Counted from the stretch's first letter, positions 23,169 to 34,229 are shown. The stretch is DNA of 64,000 nucleotides from Flammula alnicola (GCA_015499995.1 JADNRV010000071.1:124001-188000); one strand, 5' to 3'. A program made the numbers and translations. The notes: a model not told the origin generated them from the sequence alone.

Positions 23169-23314
23169 AGGCTCCTAGAACCAGCACGCTCGTATCACTC
23201 GCAACTTCATCCTAATAGGTAGTAGGGACTTTTTATCTAATCTTATCAAAATTATCTTATCATATCAAAGTGTAAACAAGAGTAAATTCATCTAAGGTGG
23301 GTTGCGAGTGATAG
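23169..23314. repeat. Left terminal inverted repeat of the island
   Basis: It has a 25-bp outer part (CAGGCTCCTA...CACGCTCG) and a 121-bp inner part (23194-23314) that itself begins TATCACTCGCAAC and ends with the reverse complement. The inner part is identical to the right arm. It contains the uninterrupted form of the site where the right arm carries the 715-bp insertion. Homology continues after the insertion as CACCGCCA at 23938. Confidence 0.85.
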
Positions 23315-23935
23315 AGCGGCTGGCAAACTTTGGATTCGGTGATCTCGGTAACCAGGCACAAGTCCCTTCAGGTTGTCACGCTTTCCGGATTGACAGCCTT
23401 TGCTCTTGCTTTGCCCTCTCATTCTTGCCACATTCACTCATAGATTAACTTAAATTATCAGCTATGAAATAGTCTTGCATATCAACTGTATTGAAAGTTT
23501 GACACAAATGAGTTTTCAAGAGTTGATTTTTGGGATTTTTGGATTTTGCTCGGTGTAGTTCCTTGCACTCCAACCTTGTTCTTCTCCCTTTCTCGCGTCT
23601 TTGACCTGCCGAAAAGATGGTGTCAATAATAAAGGAATAAAATTTATGAAAAGAAGTTGAAGAAACCTATTCTTCTATGCCAGAGAGCATGGATGGGCGT
23701 GCAAATTAGGGATAAATTCATTTTTATTTAGTTTTGGGAGCAGAAAAATGCGGTTTGGGCTAACCAACATTTAATTTCTACAAATTAAGTATCTTGATAC
23801 TTAAAAACATGAAAGAGTTTAAAAGAATGGGTATATTACAGGATGCCGCCAACGAGAGGTTGTTGGGAGCGTGTGTGACTTGATGTGACTCGGGGATCAC
23901 TTTGGATCACCGAATCCAAAGTTTGCCAGCCGCTC
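23315..23935. mobile_element. 621-bp TA-flanked inverted-repeat element inserted in the left arm
   Basis: A perfect 31-bp terminal inverted repeat (starting GAGCGGCTGGCAAAC; 23315-23345 against 23905-23935) is flanked by TA on both sides (23313-23314, 23936-23937). The right arm of the island shows the site without insertion (GTGATA joined to CACCGCCA). There is no coding sequence. The size and TA duplication fit a Tc1/mariner-type MITE. Confidence 0.8.
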
Positions 23936-23937
23936 TA

Positions 23938-24736
23938 CACCGCCAAATGTATGATATCTGGCAGTCACGTTTTCTAATTTCATTGGGTACATATGTCGAT
24001 GCACATGAGTCAGATATGGAGCTAGCTTTATACCAGCTGAAAGATTTGACATTAGGTTAGCTGGTTGGCACATGTTCAGATGTGACAACTATGTAGCAGG
24101 AAGATCATCCTGAAGATCTTGTCCCACCCACCTGTCAGATCGGAAACCAGCTCCATCGCAGCTGAAATATTTGATGTTAATTCAGCTGGTCGACACATGT
24201 TTACATATAATATCCATGAAGCAGCAGGACCATCCTGGAGGTTTTGTTCCACCCATCTGCCAGATACAGAACCAGCTCCGTCGCAGCTGAAATATTTGAT
24301 GTTAATTCAGCTTGTCGGCACATGTTTACATATAATATCCATGAAGCAGCAGGACCATCCTGGAGGTCTTGTTCTACTTATCTGCCAGATACAGAACCAG
24401 CACCATCACAGCTGAAATATTTGATGTTGGCTCAGCTTGTTAGCAGATGATATTTAGACATCATGTCCATGTAGTAGCAGGTCTATCCTGCGGGTCTCAT
24501 CTCATCTACTAGTCAGACAATTCACACACACATGGTTGCGGGGTGTGGCTGCGCCCGGCATTATTAGTCCTTTTGTTCAGTGTTCTTTCTAGTCAGCAGG
24601 CACTTGAAATATATCTTACAAAGAGAAGTATATGAAAAGAATAATATACAGGAAGATATCTATTACTTACATTGAAGACATATAATTTATGAAAGTAAGG
24701 CCGTAGCATGCATTACACACTGGAGCAGGAACCTAC
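23938..24736. repeat. Four-copy tandem array, 125-bp unit
   Basis: The motif CAGCTGAAA recurs at 24034, 24159, 24284 and 24409, exactly 125 bp apart, inside units containing ACCAGC, CATGT and ATCCTG landmarks. The two central units are nearly identical and the outer ones more diverged. Open frames in it are repeats of the unit and not a gene. From 24500 to 24736 I see nothing recognisable. Confidence 0.85.
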
Positions 24737-27240
24737 TAACTAAAAGACAAGTGTGCCAATGGAAGAACATTGGTGGTCAGGTTGCAGACGGTCGTAATGT
24801 GTGGCTGTGTATGGAGCGTGGCAGCCACCGAGAGACAGGCTGTAATTCCGTCTTGCTGAGCTGTGTCAAAGGAGACAGGCGGGGCTGGTGGTGACAAGTC
24901 GACGGTGGTGGGTGGTCGCGGGTATCCGAACAAACTCGAACGTGGTCTGGTAAACATTCTTGAAACATTCGTAGATCTGTGCCTTGGACATCATCTGCAG
25001 GGGCACCATCTCAGGTTCCTTGACCACCTTTTTAGATAAACGTGGGGCGGTTTATCGGCAACAGAACCTGAGCAAATGTGGGTATTGGCAGCATCTTCCT
25101 GGACCAACTTGTAAGCACCCTGGCCATCGATCTCAGCGCGCACTTGAGTTTCGGGTGTTTCCAAAACCAATGGCACATGGAACTTGGTGTCCTTGACGGT
25201 CTTGGAGCTGGCAGCATGAGCATCAACCATTGCAGCACCGGGAAGGACACGGCGACCTTCGACCTTCGATTCGATGAAGATCCAAAAAGTCGCAGAGAGC
25301 TTGATCAACGATGAACTGTGGGTTGGCCGGTTTCTCTTGGACAGATTCTATTTGATGAGGAATGGCACCCAGGACGGATGAGCGAGTTGTGATGTAGGAA
25401 GGGTAGTTATAGAGACGTTGGAAGGGGTAGGTAGGAACGTCGGTCATTGCGAACTTGTAAGGCATTTGGTTGAATAGGACCTCAAAGTAGACGCTAAATC
25501 CTTTCTCGAATAAGGAAGAGAGTGCTGCCAGCATCGCGACAATTTGGTCTTTCCCGCGCTTGCCAGTGAAAGCGAGGCGAGATTTTGCAGCGAATTCTGG
25601 TGTTTGCATGTTAGACCAGATAGTCGGTTGAGGCCCAACATCAACAATGACGTCGATCGACGAAGCCTTGGTTGCAGCCCAAGCAGTTTGGACAAACCTG
25701 ACAGAGCTCTGAGCATGGTCAACCTACCAGGGGCGTCAGTGAGGGCGACAGAACAAAAGAAGCAAATAGTCTCACCCAGTACTTGGCGTCTAGACTTTCA
25801 TGCTTTGGAATTTCTGCACCTCGCAGAGTGGAGAAGAACAGCTTTTCAAGGCCATCTATTGAATGCACGAGCGATGACTGGAGATAATAAAGTGTCAGAT
25901 TAAAATCAGCAGGCTGATTGGTCTGCACAAACCTGCTGCAGCAATCTCTTCCAAGCTGTGTCCCATAACGGCGTGGGAATGGACTCCTAGGCTTTCCAGC
26001 CAGGTAGAGACGGCATATTGGAAGATGAAGATGCAAACTTGGGCAACCTCACTATGATCGATTGAAAGGTTGCCTGGCGCTGACTCCTCGACAAGATATG
26101 GAAGAATCGGGTAGCCAGTCAATGCAGATGCCTTGTTGGCAGCATCCGTGATGATACTTCGGAAGCCAGAGTATTGGTTGGCGAGGTAACGGCCCATGGC
26201 TTGGTACTGGGAGCCTTGACCAGAGAATCCAATGAGAATGCGGCGAGCATTTCCTCCTGATGCAGACGAAGACGAACTTTGGAGGCGATCTTCAATGCGA
26301 GCAATCAAGTCTTGCATGTTGTTGACCACGCAAGCAAATCGATAACGGTAATGTTCGCGACCAACGCAACTTAGCAAGTCATGTAGCAAATTGCATGGAA
26401 AAGTGACGAGGGGGCGTCGAGGCAGAAGTCCAAGTATTTGTTCAGATATTGAATAAGTGCGTCTTCGCTCTTTCCGCTCTTTCCGCTGACGACAAACATC
26501 ATGGGAGTGGTTTCCAGAATTGACGAAGATGATTTGGGCTTCATAAAAGTTTGATGTAGCCTTCTTCCATTGCAGCAGCAACAAAGACACACATGCCACT
26601 ACCCTTGACTTTCGAAGGAGGAATATTGGCGTTTTCCAGCGCCTCGAAAGCAATTTCCAATGAAAGACGAATATTTGGAGCAACATGGAATGCTTCCGCT
26701 GATGAGATACCGAAGAATGAGTGATCGAAGCCGTAAACGTCCACAAAGCCAGCTTTCTCGAGAGTGATGTCGCAAGGGGCAGGAGGGTCCTTTGAGTCTG
26801 GTGATCGGTAGAAGCTAGCATGATCCCATCGAGAAGCAGGAACAGGCGTCATAATGTCCTCACGCTTATCGATGAGGGCCTTCCAGAAGCCTTCTGGGGT
26901 GTCGATGTCACCAGGCAGGCGAACGGCCTGACCAACGATCACGATTTCTTCTCGTTCTCGAGTGGGAGGAGCAACCCTAGTGGAAGGACGAATCTTTGAC
27001 GCGGTTACGTCCGTGCCCAGGTCAGACAAGATGGCGTTGGTCAGAGAGACTAGGTTGATATGTGTATGACAGGTATTCAAAGGAAGGGCCATGTCGAATT
27101 GGCGATTGAGCTTGTTGACAATCATGGTAGACATGGCAGAATCCATTCCCAGCTAGTGACGAAGTATTGAGTAATAGAAGCGCACAAAAGAAAGGCAGAA
27201 CTCTGACCTCCGCAAATGTGGCCGGAGCATTGTCGTCCAT
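24737..27240 (-). pseudogene. Decayed polyketide synthase fragment (ACP, partial KS, AT, partial DH/PT)
   Basis: The first piece (27208-27240, then from 27152) reads the end of an acyl-carrier domain with LGMDSAM, whose serine would bear phosphopantetheine. A ketosynthase N-terminus (EEIVIVGQAVRLPGDIDTP) follows and breaks off at 26541. The sequence then jumps, in another frame, to the post-KS linker, so the catalytic core of the KS is deleted. The acyltransferase region (GFSGQGSQYQAMGR, then GHSLEEIAA near 25950) has Glu where GHSxGE proteins have Gly. A dehydratase or product-template start (LHRIEGRRVLPGAAMV) follows, then several frame breaks to 24737. The 5' end lacks everything before the carrier domain. 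It cannot make polyketide. It lies wholly inside the inverted-repeat element. Confidence 0.85.
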
Positions 27241-27659
27241 CGTCTCTTCTGAAATTCTTCATGAATGAATGTGTCATATTACCAGCTAATTTTCACCCTA
27301 TATACCTGGGATGCAATTATAATATATACCTATTTAATCTCCTTTATTGTCGGTCCAATTTGCCATGAGTATTGGCCCCCTACTTCGCATAGTGTACAGC
27401 CCACTACAAAGACGGACAATATCTCGATAAACGCAAGTAGCTGAGCCATTGAAAAACATCACAAAGGTGCGGTTGAATGCGTCACCTTTAGCAGAGCATT
27501 GACATGCAAATCATCCACAGCGCGATATTAGATGTATGTTTGTCACTTCAAATGGCAGCTCGGTTGAAAAACATGGGCTCAAGACAAGAAATTTCATGCT
27601 ATGAGATCCAATTAGATGGCGTGTAGTGTGAATTGAACAGAATGGTAGGCACATTGTTA
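27241..27659. other. Noncoding DNA upstream of the polyketide synthase relic
   Basis: AT-rich; no gene, repeat or promoter element recognised. Confidence 0.4.
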
Positions 27660-28760
27660 CCTGCAACTGGTTGAGCTGCCGGAATTCCTGAACAGCCTAC
27701 CAGATAATATTTGTGAAACAATCTTATTAGACAGTGCATAGCCATGACTTGAATAAGACGGACTACATATTGTTACCTACACCTGGCTAAGCTGCCAGAA
27801 TTCCTGAACAGCCCACCAGATAATATTTGTGAACAATGTTATTAGACAGTGCGTAGCCATGACTTGAATAAGACGGACTACATATTGTTACCTACACCTG
27901 GCTAAGCTGCCAGAATTCCTGAACAGCCCACCAGATAATATTTGTGAACAATGTTATTAGACAGTGCGTAGCCATGACTTGAATAAGATGGACTACATAT
28001 TGTTATCTACACCTGGCTAAGCTGCCAGAATTCCTGAACAGCTTACCAGATAACAGGTATTAGTGATGCGCCGAATAAGATGGGTGGTATATTGGTATCT
28101 ACAAGTGCCTAAGTTGCCTGAATTTCTGAACAGCATATCAAATTACATGTGCTAAATGATCTAAGTTAGTGTTGGGCACGGGTGCCGACACCCGTGCGGG
28201 TTGGCGGGTACGGGTGTGGCGGGTGCGGGTGCGGGTGCACTTTGAGTGACCCTCAGCCAACCCGCACCCGTGCGCCTGGGTCACGGGTTTTCGGCGGCAC
28301 ACGGGAAACTCCGAAATGTGTCAAATATGTTCTTTAGTTACTTGAATAAATAATTATGTAATGTAGTTGCCAAAATTTATTCTAATTCTAATTCAACATT
28401 GCACAAATTCTCACGATGCCCCCATCAAACCCGCACGGGTTTCTGTACCCACGGGTCCCGTGCAAACCCGCACCTGCAAGCACGGGTTTTGGCGGGTACG
28501 GGTGCGGGTCGACAAAAATTCGCCCGCGGGTTACCCGTGCCCATCACTAATCTAAGTACACAGTGCGTAGTAGTGAGTCGGATATGACGGATGGCAGATG
28601 GTTACCTGCCACTGGCTGAGGTGCCAGGATCCATGGACAACTTATCAGATTACATGTACTAATGATCTACTTAGACAGTGTGTAGCAATGAGTTGAACAA
28701 GATGCACTCGACATTGTTACCTACATTTGGCTCAGCTGGAAAAAGTCATGAAAAGCTTAT
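27660..28760. repeat. Degenerate tandem array, about 115-bp unit, split by a hAT-type element
   Basis: Units share GCTGCCAGAATTCCTGAACA and GACAGTGCGTAG. Anchors lie at 27675, 27791, 27906 and 28021 (116, 115, 115 bp apart), then diverged copies near 28113, 28618 and 28735. Units two to four are almost identical. The unit is unrelated to the 125-bp array on the other side of the polyketide synthase relic. Confidence 0.85.
28167..28549. mobile_element. 383-bp non-autonomous hAT-type element
   Basis: The ends read TAGTGTTGGGCACGGGT and, inverted, TAGTGATGGGCACGGGT, matching the hAT terminal pattern. An exact 8-bp target duplication ATCTAAGT flanks it (28159-28166, 28550-28557). The subterminal parts are runs of variants of ACGGGTGCGGGT in both orientations. 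No open frame of interest. Confidence 0.88.
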
Positions 28761-28917
28761 TAGATTACATGTTTCAGCAACGTCAACTGGTGTCACGGTG
28801 TCCAAATCTTTTTTGAATCTGTCGACAACGTCCCGCTCACGTTGACATAATCTTCCAAAAATACATCAACTTCGTGTGAACTTCACGGAGCGAACACGTT
28901 TTGGCCAAATGGCGGTG

Positions 28918-29784
28918 TATCACTCGCAACCCACCTTAGATGAATTTACTCTTGTTTACACTTTGATATGATAAGATAATTTTGATAAGATTAGATAAAA
29001 AGTCCCTACTACCTATTACTGCGCTTTGCATATTTTTGTGAAAAACCTGAACATTTTCAACTCCATCACGTGCTGATGGTGCTTTAGCCAAACATGTTCG
29101 GCAACTGCGGCTACCAAGGTGTCCTACGCTTGCGCTTTGGCTCCAGCCTCCCGACCGTTATGTAGAACACACATGTACAGTATCCATCTACCACAAAAAA
29201 AGAGGCATAGTTCTAGTTGATAATAAATTACACTTTTACATGACATATTTCACCCACGGAAACCTTCAAGTTTGCCCAATCTTAGGCAGTTGGTTTGTTT
29301 ATATGCTCTTTGGAAGAGGGCAGGTCCAGTCGACATCAAAGAGGCAGAGCGGGAAGAAACACATCAGGATTTTCACTGGTCACTGATGATGATGTGCCAC
29401 CACCTTTTTGACGATGGCCGCATGTGCTTGAGGTTCTGGCAGGCCTTTGTCATGGTGCTGACAGGCTGTGGAATGGAGATGAACCATGCAGCACATAGGA
29501 GAGCTTCTCCTGGAATTAAGAAAGATATAATTTGACTTAGAGGCCTCGAAGTGGGCATTCTCACTTTCGAACTATGTATCATAAGAGACACAAGAGATAA
29601 CGGAAGGTTTGTGAACTTGAGGATTAGGAACTGCCGACGCGCCGAATCTGCCGAGGATGTTTGGCTGAGGTACCATCAGCAAGTGACCCCGCTGGAAATG
29701 TTTGGCGTTTTCACAAAAATATGCAAAGCACAGTAGGATGAAGTTGCGAGTGATACGAGCGTGCTGGTTCTACTTAGGAGCCTG
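28918..29784. repeat. Right terminal inverted repeat of the island, interrupted
   Basis: The arm is 28918-29018 plus 29736-29784. Removing the 715-bp element and one TA restores 150 bp matching the left arm, with a 4-bp indel as the only difference. Confidence 0.85.
29019..29733. mobile_element. 715-bp TA-flanked inverted-repeat element inserted in the right arm
   Basis: The ends read CTGCGCTTTGCATATTTTTG and its near-perfect inverse (CTGTGCTTTGCATATTTTTG), and weaker inverted similarity continues for about 95 bp (including AGCCAAACAT...TCGGCA). TA flanks both sides (29017-29018, 29734-29735). The left arm preserves the empty site at 23214-23215. No convincing coding frame; probably a Tc1/mariner-like MITE, different from the 621-bp element. 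Confidence 0.82.
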
Positions 29785-29990
29785 GAAAAGTGGAAACTTT
29801 TGCCCAACTTTTGCGAAACGTGGGTACTTTTCCATGAGAGAAGCTGTGCAGGTGTGTGGAGAGGCCAATGCCTTCTTGATCTTATCTTATCTCTCTCTTA
29901 CGTTTTGAACACTACTAGTATATGTCCATTGTCTTCTCCATCTTTCACCCTTCCCTTCATTCCGCTTATCACGTTTGACTTTTGTACTCA

Positions 29991-32650
29991 ATGGCAGATA
30001 TCTTGGTTGATACAGCCTCTCAGGCAAACTATGCTGATATCGCAACAGAACACGTGGCATTTGACTGGAGTGTTGACTTCGAGGCGAAGGTTTTGAGTGG
30101 TTCTGCAACCCACGATCTGAAGGTAAAGAAGGATGGTGTCGAGGAAGTGATGTAAGACTTGTTCTCTTTACAATGTCTCTCCAAATCACCAACTTCTCAG
30201 ATTCGATACGGGAGATCTTGATATCAGTGCGATTAGCGTCGACGGCGTGGATGTTAAAGTATGTCCTTTGTTCATCTATCGGAGAGTTGGTTATTGATTA
30301 TCAGTGTAACGACCACAGTATGATGTCAAGCCCAAACATCCTGTCATGGGCTCGGCTTTGCATGTACCTTTACCGAAGGGCTTGTCGATTGGGTCATCAG
30401 TCACTGTGAAGATCGACTACAAGACGACCGAGGAATGTACCGCGCTACAGTGGTTGGACAAGGAGTAAGAGAATCACTTCGAATATTTATAAGTGATTTT
30501 GAGCGAAAATGTAGTCAAACGCAAGGGAAGACATTCCCGTATCTATTCAGTCAATGTCAGCCCATATACGCACGAGCTCTCGCTCCTCTCCAAGGTTCGT
30601 CCCCAATGTTAGCGTTCCAGCTTAATTTATCCTGATACTTTGATTTTAGATACTCCTTCAAACAAGATTGTAGGAACAGGCCTAGTACTCAACATTGCCA
30701 AATTCTCATGGCTCTTAACAGAAATATTCAGCGAAAGTGTCTTCTGTGCTTCCGGTTCTTCTCTCCGCTAGAATTGTGTCACCTCCCTCCGACGGGCCTC
30801 CCCACGATGGCAAGGTCATTGGCAAAGACGTGGTAACGTATACGTACAGTCAGGTTTGTAGCCGTCTTTGCATGCTACCCTTGCGCTAACAATTATTTAG
30901 CCTGTTCCTATACCTTCGTATTTGATCGCCATCGCAGTTGGCAACGTCCGTTATCGAGCATTCTCCAAGCCCGAGGGTAAACAGTGGTCAAATGGAATCT
31001 GGGCGGAGCCCGAGTTGATTGAAGCTGCGTATTGGGAGTTCAGTGAAGATACTACAAGGTACTATTTCTCATATCTCATATATTTGGATTGGGTTGTTTA
31101 ATGACCTCATGTCCCGCAGATTCTTGGCTGCAGAGGAGAACATCGTGACGTCCTACAAATTTGGCGTCTATGACCTTCTCGTACTACCACCCTCCTTTCC
31201 CTATGGAGGAATGGTAAGATCTAGATCCAACTACCCAAATGCAAACGTCATCTCAAGTTCTCTATAGGAAAACGCATGTTTAACTTTTTTGACCCCAAGT
31301 AAGTTCAATCCGTTTAAACATTGCGCAAGTAATGACAGTGCACACAATTTTCAGCACTTTTGACTGGAGATCGTACGTTGGTCGACGTCGTAGTTCATGA
31401 GTTAACTCATTCATGGTTTGGCAATGGAGTCACGTAAAGATTTCAATGTGTGGCCTTGATCCTTGAATACGGACTTATTGTCATTTGTTTGCAGACACGC
31501 TAATCCTTCACATTTTTGGCTCAATGAGGGCTGGACGACCTACATCGAACGAGTGCTACAAGAAGTTCTTCATTCTCCCGCTGAACGTGGATTTGCTTTT
31601 GTCATCGGGTCAAAGGCATTGTACGACTCGTTGAAGCAATATGAAAGTCGGCCAAAGTATCAAAGACTTGTCATTAGCTTTGACGAAGGCGAAGATCCAG
31701 ACGATGCTTATAGCAGTATCCCCTATGAGAAAGGGGCAAACTTCATTCTTCATCTCGGTAAGTCTTTCTCTCTTTGCTTTGATTCAATAGATTGAATACG
31801 TGCCATCATCCACCATAGAAAGAACTTTGGGAGGCCTTGACGTGTTCTTACCCTACGTCAGAGATTATGTTGACACTTTCATCGGCAAGAGCATAACAAC
31901 CGCACAATGGAAAGCCCACCTTTACAGTTATTGGGAGAAGAACGGCGGGCCCGAGAAAATCAAGGCTCTGGACAGTGTTGATTTCGACGCGTGGTTATTT
32001 GGCGAGGGTATCGAGCTTCCGGTGAAGATGGAATATGACATCACTCTTGCCGAGACAGCATACAAGTTGGCGGAAAGATGGGACGCTGCCCGGAAGTCTG
32101 ATGTGAAGCATCTCGACTTCAAGGATTCTGACCTTAAAGGTTTCAACTCCAATCAAATTGGTTCGTAATATCTTAGAGTTGAGGAATCATATCACTTGCT
32201 GAACCTAAAATAATAGTGGTTTTCCTTGAACGCCTGCAATCTTACCCCACTTTGCCCTCTGACTTGGTTCTTCGCCTTGGAAGTTTATACCACCTCTCAA
32301 CAACACCAAACGCAGAGATCCGACTCCGATTCTACGAAGTGGCTCTCGCGGATCCTTCCTCGTCTGCTGCCAAGACCCTTGCGGTCGAGGCTGCGAAATG
32401 GGTTATTGGTGACGACGGATCTGGAGTGGTCAAGGGACGGATGAAGTTTTGCAGACCTGTGTTAAGGGCCGTTTCGAAAGTAGACAAGGATCTGGCGATT
32501 ACCAACTGGGAGAAAGCCAAGACAGGATTCCATCCCATAGCCCGTAAACTCGTCGAAAAGGTATGCATTATCAAAAATAGATAGGTATATAATTCCCTGA
32601 CCCGGTTGATTGTCCTGCAGGATATCGGAATTACGTCGGTCAAGGCTTAA
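29991..32650 (+). CDS. LAP2: Leukotriene A4 hydrolase / M1-family aminopeptidase
   Basis: Fourteen exons, 29991-30151, 30201-30258, 30319-30464, 30515-30594, 30650-30669, 30722-30853, 30901-31058, 31120-31213, 31268-31298, 31355-31433, 31495-31757, 31819-32160, 32217-32560 and 32621-32650, give 645 residues in phase. The substrate motif GGMEN is at 281-285 and the zinc motif HELTHSW begins at His308, with the third ligand Glu331 exactly 18 residues after His312. The C-terminal helical domain of the LTA4H subfamily follows. The enzyme is a cytosolic zinc aminopeptidase that in yeast also hydrolyses epoxides. Exon 5 is only 20 nt. The gene begins about 200 bp beyond the transposon island and converges on the ArfGAP gene with 120 bp between stops. 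Confidence 0.94.
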
Positions 32651-32770
32651 TGCAAGGAGTAAGGCAGGAAACTGTTCCGCGAAATGTAACTCCATTGCTT
32701 GTGTAAACAGGGACGATGTAAACTATTCACAAACCATCTCAAAATCAGAATGTAACAATTTAACAGCCTC

Positions 32771-34229
32771 TCACTTGAAACCACCCCAGATATCGCCGAA
32801 AACATCGTCTTTCTTAGCTGCAGGCTGAGCGGAATATGATGCACCGAAGAGATCTGGAGTAGCAGCAGGAGCAGCAGAAGGGGTAGGTGCACCCCAGACA
32901 GCATTCGTGTTGAACATCTGCTGCTGGGGGATCGTCGCAACAGCCGGAGCGCCCCAGACATTAGGCTGAGGAGGCATGACTGGCGCGCCTGACCAGCCAG
33001 AGGAAGCACCCCACATGCCTGTACCATTGGCGCCCATCATGCTAGTCATAGGAGGGGGAACTTGTTGCTGCTGAACAGGTTGTTGCTGTTGAATGGGTTG
33101 TTGCTGGGGCGCGGCACCGCCCCAATAGGCAGCTTGGTTATTGAATTGACCAAAGGTAGCCGTTGCAGGAGCAGCTGAAACTGGGGGTGCGGCAGAGAAT
33201 AATGAAAGGATATCTTGCTTCACATCTTTCTTTGGCTCCGGAGAAGTCGTGTTGTGGGCAGGCGTGGCGGGGGCATGGAAGTCTAACGAAAATAGGTCGT
33301 TCTGTGGGGCTGTAGGCTGCTGCCGAGCTACGGGCGCTGGAGCTGCAGCGGCTTGCTGAGTAGTCGGTGTATGTACGGCTCCCGTAGGTCTATTTGAATA
33401 ATTAGATGACAAGAGTTGATGTGCTTGGGGCTGGCGGGTTGTGATCGGAGCCGCAGCGGCTGCGCGAGTAGAGAAGCTGGGACTCGGCCCGTGCGTCGGA
33501 CGCGATGAAGTTGCTGCGGGTGTGGTTGGGTATTGCTGAGGTGGCACAGGTGCAAGTTGGGAAGGCGGGGTATGTTGTTGTGTTGAGGCGGCGCTATTGT
33601 CAAGCACAGATGGGTCAGCTGGTAGTGGTCCATCTAATGCCCATCTACGCGATTCATATTTCGAGCGGATAAAGGACTCCATTTTACTGCGATTAAGAAG
33701 ATAAATCACTATTTTCAGGAGACAGGATAGTGATAACAGACGTACTGCTCGGGAGGTACATGCCCTGGCTTGAGATGTGCTTCCCAATACAAATTCGCCA
33801 GGTGGTTTCCCCACTTTTGGATTGACTATCGCAGACACCCATGTCAGCATCGAAGGAGGCTTGTGGGCGAGATAAATCGCACCTCCATCTGCTCTGGTGT
33901 CCAGACATCCAGGTCAACGGACTTGACCTTGCTTATATGTGTGCCCATTCCGCGATGGATTCCAGAGCATCGAATGCACAGAAACACGCCACTAATATCG
34001 CGTCAGAAGAAAACAAGAAAAGCATCGTCAAATGCCACGCACAGATTCCAGGATGCCCAACGAGGATCTGCATGTCATCGTCAGTCAACTGAACTGCAAA
34101 CGCGACATGTCACAGATGAAACTGACCATTGCGCTTGCAGTCGGCGCAGACCTTATTCTCAGGTCGCTTCACAAGCTCCCTTAATGTCCTCGTAAATCGC
34201 TCTGTAGTGGCTTTGTCTTGTCTTGACAT
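32771..34229 (-). CDS. AGE2: ArfGAP, Age2/SMAP type
   Basis: Five exons, complement of 34127-34229, 34043-34067, 33883-33991, 33746-33825 and 32771-33686, give 410 residues in phase. The N-terminal ArfGAP domain has the C4 zinc finger [28 protein letters not shown] spacing (Cys-x2-Cys-x16-Cys-x2-Cys) and the arginine finger in [26 protein letters not shown] and [15 protein letters not shown] follow. The remaining 260 residues are Pro/Gln/Ala-rich and disordered, ending [11 protein letters not shown]. Such proteins stimulate GTP hydrolysis on Arf1 in trans-Golgi and endosome traffic. Exon 2 is 25 nt. Confidence 0.92.

Larger units (their letters stand above)
23169..29784. mobile_element. Mutator-like element with long inverted repeats carrying a polyketide synthase relic
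   Basis: The left end starts CAGGCTCCTA and the right end finishes TAGGAGCCTG. From these ends the two arms match for 146 bp, differing only by a 4-bp indel (AGTA) once later insertions are removed. The flanks are AAAAAGTGG (23160-23168) and GAAAAGTGG (29785-29793), a 9-bp target duplication with one mismatch. Long inverted repeats, 9-bp duplication and captured gene sequence are the hallmarks of Pack-MULE elements; no transposase gene is present, so the copy is non-autonomous. Total 6.6 kb including three later insertions. The class assignment is inference from structure only. Confidence 0.7.

Noticed and set aside
24119..24450. Open frames with repeated peptide in the 125-bp array
   Set aside because: The repeated peptide simply reflects the DNA repeat; 125 is not a multiple of three, so the frame changes each unit.
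28180..28540. CGGGT-rich sequence considered as telomere-like repeat
   Set aside because: It lies within clear hAT-type ends with an 8-bp duplication and reads in both orientations.
24020..28760. Tandem arrays considered as CRISPR or as copies of each other
   Set aside because: Units are 125 and 115 bp, contiguous, without spacers, and do not match each other in either orientation.
23169..29784. Island considered as an LTR retrotransposon
   Set aside because: The end repeats are inverted, not direct, and no reverse transcriptase or gag-like frame is present.
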